From: Lachnoclostridium sp. UBA933
GTDB lineage: Bacteria; Bacillota; Clostridia; Lachnospirales; Lachnospiraceae
Length of the DNA stretch: 6,005 bases
NCBI GenBank assembly: GCA_002293545.1
Contig: DBDL01000045.1
Location: 11,378-17,382 of the forward strand
Direction: 5' to 3'
The notes beneath the pieces are model-generated. The model searched no databases. It was not told the origin of the DNA and saw nothing but the letters and a program-made list of their open reading frames with translations. Positions 1 through 4,666 of this stretch are shown here, piece by piece (positions within the stretch are counted from its first letter, which is position 1; every line of letters begins with the position of its first letter). The translations under genes and the position numbers were made by a program.

Positions 1-9
1 TAGGCGGCA

Positions 10-930
10 GTGACGGCGACACCGGGTGCAACATCAAATACCGTATCGGATCAGCTTACTGTTCCGGAAGTAAAAGAACTGGATCCGACGGCGGCACGGA
101 GCAAGTTGGAAGACGCCGGACTCACTGTGGACGAAACCGATGAAAAGCAGGAGAGTGATGAGGTTCCGAAAGGAATGGTCATTGGAACAGTACCGGCAGA
201 GGGCGAACAGGTAGATAAGGAAACCTCCGTCCGTATTATCGTAAGCAGCGGAAAAGGCAAGGTGAAAGTACCGAATGTATTTAATATGAGCTTGGAAGAT
301 GCGGAAACGGAGCTGACTAAAAAAGGATTGAAAGTGAAACGTGCGGACAGCCGGGTAAACAGTTCGGCAGAAAAGGATATGGTCGCCTATACCAGTCCGG
401 GCAGCGATGAAAGAGTAAACCGCGGTACGACGGTTACCATTTATATAAGCCAAGGCTCCGAGGATGAAAAGGTTGCGGTGCCGGATTTGATTGGTTTATC
501 TAAGTTTGGGGCACAGCAGAGATTGGCAGAGGTTGATTTGGTTCTCGGAACCGTCAGCGAAGCTTCTTCCGATACCGTACAAAAAGGCGGAGTATGCAAG
601 CAAAGTCCCAAAAATGGCAAGAAAGTAACGAAGGGAACGGCGATCAATATAACGATTAGTACGGGACCCAAAGCGACCTACAGCTATATCGGAAAAGTAA
701 CAATCCGGAGTCCGTTTACGAACGGGGAAGAAAACGGGAAAGTCAGTATTGTACTTTTGCAGGACGGACGTAAGAAAACAATTTTCAGCGGGACGCTGAA
801 AGAAACCGACTTCCCCTACACAAGAGATGATATCAGCGGTTTCAGCGGTTCGGAAGGAAGTATTGAAGTATATGTAAACGGGAGCTTGGTTTCGACGCAA
901 ATTATATCATTTCGTAAGGTAGCCGAATAA
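10..930 (+). CDS. prkC: PASTA-repeat extracellular part of a PrkC/PknB-type Ser/Thr protein kinase (5' part missing or split)
   Basis: This is the sensor half of a eukaryotic-type membrane Ser/Thr kinase, a family in which extracellular PASTA repeats bind muropeptides or lipid II and control cell-wall synthesis, division or germination. Counting from GTG 10, three PASTA repeats are visible at about residues 18-81, 87-149 and 157-219. Each opens with VP(E/N/D) and closes with a V/T-rich strand ending in S(S/Q/T)G. Residues 222-306 form a beta-rich Ser/Gly/Thr domain like those ending many clostridial PknB proteins. No kinase domain or membrane segment is present. An in-frame TAG at 1-3 blocks the frame just upstream, so GTG 10 is only the first possible start and no ribosome binding site can be seen for it. 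Residues 1-17 look like the Ala/Thr/Ser linker that normally follows the membrane helix. The following rsgA and rpe are the usual neighbours of prkC. Family assignment is firm; whether the gene is intact is not. Confidence 0.85.
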   Translation: MTATPGATSNTVSDQLTVPEVKELDPTAARSKLEDAGLTVDETDEKQESDEVPKGMVIGTVPAEGEQVDKETSVRIIVSSGKGKVKVPNVFNMSLEDAETELTKKGLKVKRADSRVNSSAEKDMVAYTSPGSDERVNRGTTVTIYISQGSEDEKVAVPDLIGLSKFGAQQRLAEVDLVLGTVSEASSDTVQKGGVCKQSPKNGKKVTKGTAINITISTGPKATYSYIGKVTIRSPFTNGEENGKVSIVLLQDGRKKTIFSGTLKETDFPYTRDDISGFSGSEGSIEVYVNGSLVSTQIISFRKVAE

Positions 931-1805
931 TGCAGGGAAAGATTATAAAAGGAATCGGCGGATTTTATTATGTATATTACAAGGAACGGATTTATGAGTG
1001 CAAAGCGAAAGGTCTGTTTCGGAAAGATAAAATAAAGCCGCTGGTCGGTGACAATGCGGAATTTGAAATTTTAGACGGAGAAAAAGCCACAGGGAATGTG
1101 ACGGGGATTTGTCCGAGAAAAAGCCTTTTGGTCCGGCCGGCTGTCGCCAATGTGGATCAGGCGTTGGTTATATTTGCGGCGGCGGTTCCCGCACCGAATC
1201 TAAATTTGCTGGACCGGTTTTTATTAATGATGGGAAGCCGGCAGATTGAAACCGTCATATGCTTCAATAAATTGGATATGGTTACGGATGATAAAATCAG
1301 CGAGCTTCTTGAAATATATCGTCAATGTGATAATAAAGCATTTGCCATCAGCAGCAGGGAAGATGTCGGCATGGAAAAGGTATTTCAGGTTCTGGAGGGA
1401 AAAACAACGGTGCTCGCAGGACCTTCCGGCGTCGGAAAATCATCTGTCGTGAATCATCTGTATCCGATGGCAAAGATGGAAACCGGTGCCGTCAGCGAGA
1501 AAATCGGCCGCGGAAAACATACGACGAGGCATTCGGAATTATTTACGATCGGAAAAGACACTTTTATTATGGACACGCCCGGATTCAGCACGTTGGAGAT
1601 ACCGGATATTGAAAAAGAAAACCTGAAACAGTATTTTACCGAATTTCATACATATGAAGAAAAATGCAAATTTACCGGGTGTATGCATATACATGAGCCG
1701 GATTGTGAAGTAAAAAGGCAAGTGGAGTTAGGAAATATCAATAATATAAGATATCAAAACTATCTGCAAATGTATGAGGAGCTGAAAGAGAGGAAGAAAT
1801 ATTAA
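930..1805 (+). CDS. rsgA: Ribosome small subunit-dependent GTPase RsgA (YloQ/YjeQ family)
   Basis: RsgA is a circularly permuted GTPase that acts in late maturation of the 30S subunit in the cytoplasm. At 291 residues it has family length. An N-terminal OB-fold spans about residues 1-67. The GTPase motifs come in permuted order: G4 NKLD at 113-116, G5-like SS at 141-142, G1 GPSGVGKS at 164-171, the G2 region GRGKHTTR at 193-200, and G3 DTPG at 215-218. The C-terminal zinc knuckle has Cys246, Cys251, His253 and Cys259 in the C-x4-C-x-H-x5-C spacing. The ATG overlaps the kinase stop by one base (TAATG), which suggests translational coupling. A modest Shine-Dalgarno AAGG lies at 916-919. In Bacillus this gene sits in the prpC-prkC-cpgA(rsgA)-rpe cluster and its product is a known PrkC substrate. 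All motifs are intact. Confidence 0.97.
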   Translation: MQGKIIKGIGGFYYVYYKERIYECKAKGLFRKDKIKPLVGDNAEFEILDGEKATGNVTGICPRKSLLVRPAVANVDQALVIFAAAVPAPNLNLLDRFLLMMGSRQIETVICFNKLDMVTDDKISELLEIYRQCDNKAFAISSREDVGMEKVFQVLEGKTTVLAGPSGVGKSSVVNHLYPMAKMETGAVSEKIGRGKHTTRHSELFTIGKDTFIMDTPGFSTLEIPDIEKENLKQYFTEFHTYEEKCKFTGCMHIHEPDCEVKRQVELGNINNIRYQNYLQMYEELKERKKY

Positions 1806-2471
1806 ATGAAGAATATACTATCACCTTCTATACTGGCGGCAGATATGGGCAGGCTCGGAGATGAAATCCGGGCGGTAAATCATGCCGGTGCGGAATATAT
1901 CCATATTGATATTATGGATGGGACATTCGTACCCAATATATCATTTGGAATACCGATTGTTCAAGGACTAAGAGCATATACGGATTCATTTTTTGACGTA
2001 CATTTGATGGTCAAAGAACCGTATCATTTGATTAAAGGGTTTGCGGATGCCGGTTCGGACGGTATTACCGTTCATTTAGAGGCGTGCGGCGATGTAAATA
2101 AAACATTGGAGCTGATTCACCAATGCGGGAAAAAGGCGGGATTATCCATATGTCCGGACACGCCGGTTGAGGAATTAATCCCCTTTCTGCCGAATGTGTA
2201 TATGATACTTATTATGACAGTTTATCCGGGACTTGGCGGGCAGGAACTGATACAATCCACAATCCCCAAAATACATCGTCTGAGGGAGATGATAGATGAC
2301 CGAAAGCTTTCGGTTGATATCGAAGTGGACGGCGGCGTTGATTTTGACAATATACATAGATTGCAGGAAGCGGGAGCGAATGTATTTGTATCCGGAACAA
2401 AAATATTCAGAGGGAATGTAAAAGAAAACGTGGAAGCCTTTCAAAAAGCCTTTCAGGGTTATCATAAATAA
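1806..2471 (+). CDS. rpe: Ribulose-phosphate 3-epimerase
   Basis: This cytoplasmic TIM-barrel enzyme interconverts D-ribulose 5-phosphate and D-xylulose 5-phosphate in the pentose phosphate pathway. Its 221 residues match the family. Visible signatures are SPSILAAD at 6-13, HIDIMDGTFVPN at 33-44, HLM at 66-68, PGLGGQ at 141-146, EVDGGV at 173-178 and the phosphate-binding segment near VSGT at 196-199. The expected metal ligands His33, Asp35, His66 and Asp175 are all present, and Asp35 and Asp175 are the usual acid/base pair. The start abuts the rsgA stop (TAAATG), with the purine-rich site AGAGGA at 1789-1794. The MTV-(N/E)-PGFGGQ segment of typical Rpe reads MTVYPGLGGQ here, a mild departure. 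Other sugar-phosphate epimerases such as AlsE share the fold, but the rsgA neighbourhood and conserved HxDxMDG block favour Rpe. In a xylan degrader it would also help process pentoses. Confidence 0.95.
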   Translation: MKNILSPSILAADMGRLGDEIRAVNHAGAEYIHIDIMDGTFVPNISFGIPIVQGLRAYTDSFFDVHLMVKEPYHLIKGFADAGSDGITVHLEACGDVNKTLELIHQCGKKAGLSICPDTPVEELIPFLPNVYMILIMTVYPGLGGQELIQSTIPKIHRLREMIDDRKLSVDIEVDGGVDFDNIHRLQEAGANVFVSGTKIFRGNVKENVEAFQKAFQGYHK

Positions 2472-2476
2472 TACTT

Positions 2477-2500
2477 TGATTTTGCGGCTTTCGCAAATCA
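2477..2500 (+). other. Small hairpin in the rpe-ychF spacer
   Basis: TTTGCG (2481-2486) pairs with CGCAAA (2492-2497) around a five-base GCTTT loop. TGA (2477-2479) and TCA (2498-2500) extend the stem past one bulged T. The bases that follow are not a T-tract, so this does not look like a classical intrinsic terminator. It lies between the stop of rpe and the ychF ribosome binding site, and could be a processing or mRNA-stability element, or chance. Confidence 0.35.
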
Positions 2501-2518
2501 TCGCATAAGAAATCAGAC

Positions 2519-2525
2519 AGGAGAG
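2519..2525 (+). promoter_or_regulatory. Ribosome binding site of ychF
   Basis: AGGAGAG is a strong match to the anti-Shine-Dalgarno sequence. It lies 12 bases before ATG 2538, slightly long spacing, and no other in-frame start codon fits it better. The encoded MKLGIVGLPN start is the canonical YchF N-terminus, which fixes the choice. Confidence 0.75.
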
Positions 2526-2537
2526 CAAAAAACAGAT

Positions 2538-3635
2538 ATGAAATTAGGAATCGTAGGGCTGCCGAATGTAGGAAAAAGCACATTATTCAATTCACTGACA
2601 AAAGCAGGTGCGGAATCGGCAAATTATCCGTTTTGTACGATTGACCCCAATGTGGGGATTGTAACCGTTCCGGATGAACGGGTGGATGTTCTGGCAAGAA
2701 TGCACCATTCCGCAAAGGTAATTCCGGCGGTGATAGAGTTTGTGGATATTGCGGGGCTGGTAAAAGGAGCCTCAAAGGGGGAAGGACTGGGCAACCAATT
2801 CTTATCCCATATACGGGAGGTTGACGCAATCGTACATGTTGTGCGTTGTTTTGAAGATGAAAATGTAGTGCATGTTGACGGGAAGATTGATCCGATTCGT
2901 GATATTGAAACGATTCATTACGAATTGATATTTTCGGATATAGAGATTCTTGAACGAAGAATAGCCAAAGTGCAAAAAGGTGCCAAAAATGATAAGAAGC
3001 TGGAAAAGGAAGTTGCTTTCCTAAAAGAATTAAAAGCTTTTTTAGAAGACGGAAATTTAGCGAAGAATTTTGAGCTGGCGGACGAAGAAACGGAAGAATT
3101 ATTTGCGGAGTACCAATTACTTACGGCAAAATCGGTTATCTATGCCTGTAATACAACAGAATCGGACTTACAAAACGATGGCAGGGATAACGCAGGGATA
3201 GAAAAAGTACGTGAGTTTGCGAAACAGGAGAACTCACAGGTATTTGTCATATGTGCCCAGATTGAGCAGGAAATATCTGAACTGGAAGACGATGAAAGAA
3301 AAATGTTTCTGGACGATTTGGGGCTTGAGGAATCCGGTTTGGAAAAGCTTGTTCGTGCCAGCTATGAGTTGCTCGGACTGATCAGTTATTTGACAACCGG
3401 CGAAGATGAAACAAGAGCATGGACGATTACAGCCGGAACCAAAGCACCTGGGGCGGCAGGTAAAATTCATACGGATTTTGAACGCGGTTTTATCCGTGCG
3501 GAGGTGGTAAGCTATAAGCATTTAGCCGAGTACGGCTCGAATGCGGCGGCAAAGGAAAAAGGTCTTGTTCGCTCCGAAGGGAAAGAATACGTTGTGCAGG
3601 ACGGAGATGTTATCGTATTTCGGTTTAATGTGTAA
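2538..3635 (+). CDS. ychF: Redox-regulated ATPase/GTPase YchF (Obg family, OLA1 orthologue)
   Basis: YchF is a universally conserved P-loop NTPase of the Obg group that binds ribosomes and usually prefers ATP to GTP. It has been linked to translation control and the oxidative stress response. The 365-residue length is typical. Motifs seen are the P-loop GLPNVGKS at 7-14, the G2 region NYPFCTIDPN at 29-38, Walker B/G3 DIAG at 70-73 followed by the GASKGEGLGNQFL signature at 77-89, and the altered G4 NTTE at 205-208 in place of NKxD, as expected for this ATP-preferring branch. A charged helical insert covers about 130-195 and a C-terminal TGS domain about 282-363, including AGTKAPGAAGKIH and the closing DGDVIVFRFNV. 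It follows rpe after a 66-base spacer in the same direction, so it may be in the same transcript. No truncation or frameshift is visible. Confidence 0.97.
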   Translation: MKLGIVGLPNVGKSTLFNSLTKAGAESANYPFCTIDPNVGIVTVPDERVDVLARMHHSAKVIPAVIEFVDIAGLVKGASKGEGLGNQFLSHIREVDAIVHVVRCFEDENVVHVDGKIDPIRDIETIHYELIFSDIEILERRIAKVQKGAKNDKKLEKEVAFLKELKAFLEDGNLAKNFELADEETEELFAEYQLLTAKSVIYACNTTESDLQNDGRDNAGIEKVREFAKQENSQVFVICAQIEQEISELEDDERKMFLDDLGLEESGLEKLVRASYELLGLISYLTTGEDETRAWTITAGTKAPGAAGKIHTDFERGFIRAEVVSYKHLAEYGSNAAAKEKGLVRSEGKEYVVQDGDVIVFRFNV

Positions 3636-3650
3636 AAAGCGGGCGGCAGC

Positions 3651-3667
3651 CGGAAACAAAGTTTCTG
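3651..3667 (+). other. Small hairpin in the ychF-lgt spacer
   Basis: CGGAAAC (3651-3657) and GTTTCTG (3661-3667) can pair over seven positions, one of them G-U, around an AAA loop. No T-tract follows, so it is not a standard terminator. The 82-base spacer holds nothing else I can support apart from the lgt ribosome binding site. Functional meaning is uncertain. Confidence 0.25.
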
Positions 3668-3706
3668 CGAGTTGTATATAGCAAATAAAAGAGTTGATGA
3701 TTGGAA

Positions 3707-3712
3707 CGGAGA
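3707..3712 (+). promoter_or_regulatory. Ribosome binding site that decides the lgt start
   Basis: CGGAGA lies five bases before ATG 3718, a normal functional spacing. The alternative in-frame starts TTG 3694 and ATG 3697 have only a weak purine run before them, and this Shine-Dalgarno would lie inside their coding sequence. Starting at 3718 also gives MEDIWFPNLG, the usual form of clostridial Lgt N-termini. Confidence 0.7.
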
Positions 3713-3717
3713 ACACT

Positions 3718-4638
3718 ATGGAGGATATTTGGTTTCCCAATCTGGGAGTTGACGGAATCGGTATTCCGCACTTGGAAACAGGGATAACAATATTTGGATT
3801 CCAGATTGCTTTTTATGGGATGACAATGGCAGTCGGGATGCTGGCAGGATTGTTGATTGCAAGGTGGCAGGCAAAAAGAACCGGGCAGAACCCGGACGTT
3901 TATTCGGACTTTGCCCTGTATGCGATTATATTTTCGGTTATCGGAGCGAGGCTTTATTATGTGATTTTTAGTTGGGAGGATTATCAGAGAAATTTATTGC
4001 AGATATTCAATACCCGCGGCGGAGGAATGGCGCTCTATGGTTCGGTAATCGGCGGGTTCCTGACGGCAGTTATCTATGCGAAACGGAAAAAATATTCTCT
4101 GCCCCTGTTAATTGATACGTCGGCAGTCGGTCTGTTGTTGGGACAGATTATCGGGCGTTGGGGGAACTTCTTTAACCGTGAGGCATTTGGAGGATATACG
4201 AACAGTTTGCTGGCGATGCGGCTGAAAGTAAGTGATGTGTCACCGTCGAGTATTTCAGATAGTTTGCGGGAGCATATCATTGAGAAAAGTACATATTTAC
4301 AAGTGCATCCCACACTGCGTATTCGGACTGCATATATTGAATATATACAGGTACATCCCACCTTTCTTTATGAATTGCTTTGGAATATCGGGGTATTAAT
4401 TATAATAATTTTATATACAAAACATAAGAAATTTGATGGGGAACTTTTTATCATGTATCTTATCGGTTATGGTTTGGGTCGGTTATGGATTGAAGGTCTT
4501 CGTACCGATCAGCTGCAGCTTTTTGGTGTGGCGGTATCCCAAGTCCTTTCCGGGGTATTGGTAGTAGTTGGGGTCGCATGCTGGCTTGTTTTCAGAAGAA
4601 AAGCCGCTCGTCGGAAAAAGCCGCTCGTCGGAGTATGA
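3718..4638 (+). CDS. lgt: Phosphatidylglycerol-prolipoprotein diacylglyceryl transferase
   Basis: Lgt is a multi-pass membrane enzyme that transfers diacylglycerol from phosphatidylglycerol to the lipobox cysteine of prelipoproteins, the first step of lipoprotein maturation. With the start at 3718 it has 306 residues; an upstream TTG at 3694 would add eight. The Lgt signature GRWGNFFNREAFGG is at 146-159, GARLYYVIF at 76-84, GGMALYGSVIGG at 102-113 (Tyr107 where E. coli Lgt has catalytic His103, as in many Gram-positive homologues) and HPTFLYE at 213-219. Arg262 in EGLRTDQ matches the conserved arginine of the last periplasmic segment. About seven hydrophobic segments are visible. Two oddities: QVHPT occurs twice, at 195-199 and 211-215, from a local 16-codon duplication, and a 17-bp tandem repeat rewrites the basic C-terminal tail. 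All core motifs are intact, so the enzyme is probably functional. Confidence 0.96.
   Translation: MEDIWFPNLGVDGIGIPHLETGITIFGFQIAFYGMTMAVGMLAGLLIARWQAKRTGQNPDVYSDFALYAIIFSVIGARLYYVIFSWEDYQRNLLQIFNTRGGGMALYGSVIGGFLTAVIYAKRKKYSLPLLIDTSAVGLLLGQIIGRWGNFFNREAFGGYTNSLLAMRLKVSDVSPSSISDSLREHIIEKSTYLQVHPTLRIRTAYIEYIQVHPTFLYELLWNIGVLIIIILYTKHKKFDGELFIMYLIGYGLGRLWIEGLRTDQLQLFGVAVSQVLSGVLVVVGVACWLVFRRKAARRKKPLVGV
4291..4362 (+). repeat. Imperfect 48-bp-offset duplication inside lgt
   Basis: The bases around 4291-4314 recur, with a few mismatches, 48 bases later at 4339-4362. The best block is CAAGTGCATCCCAC at 4300-4313 against CAGGTACATCCCAC at 4348-4361. Both copies are in frame and encode Y-(L/I)-QVHPT, so the reading frame is preserved and 16 residues are inserted before the conserved HPTFLYE motif. 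Confidence 0.6.
4599..4632 (+). repeat. Perfect 17-bp tandem duplication at the lgt 3' end
   Basis: AAAAGCCGCTCGTCGGA occurs twice back to back, at 4599-4615 and 4616-4632, without a mismatch. Seventeen is not a multiple of three, so the second copy is read in another frame: the first gives KAARR, the second KKPLVG. Removing one copy would end the protein as RRSMMDLQ with a TAG at 4650-4652 instead of RRKKPLVGV with TGA at 4636-4638. It looks like a recent slippage event in a tolerant tail. Confidence 0.9.
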
Positions 4639-4652
4639 TGGATTTACAATAG

Positions 4653-4660
4653 AAAGGGGA
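4653..4660 (+). promoter_or_regulatory. Ribosome binding site of the xylanase gene
   Basis: AAAGGGGA sits six bases before ATG 4667 and is a strong Shine-Dalgarno at ideal spacing. It fixes the start at the Met that begins a signal peptide. No terminator or clear promoter is visible in the 28 bases between the lgt stop and this ATG. Confidence 0.8.
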
Positions 4661-4666
4661 TAAAAA

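Noticed and set aside
34..900. Several minus-strand open frames opposite the PASTA region
   Set aside because: They are composition shadows of the plus-strand PASTA repeats, with no ribosome binding site or recognisable domain.
1246..1452. A 68-codon plus-strand frame inside rsgA
   Set aside because: It is out of frame within the intact GTPase motifs of rsgA and has no domain of its own.
3638..3652. GC-rich CGGCAGCCG palindrome after ychF as a terminator
   Set aside because: The arms leave a one-base loop and no T-tract follows, so it cannot act as an intrinsic terminator.
3694..3717. Upstream TTG 3694 or ATG 3697 as the lgt start
   Set aside because: The clear Shine-Dalgarno at 3707-3712 serves ATG 3718, and the eight extra residues are not typical of Lgt N-termini.
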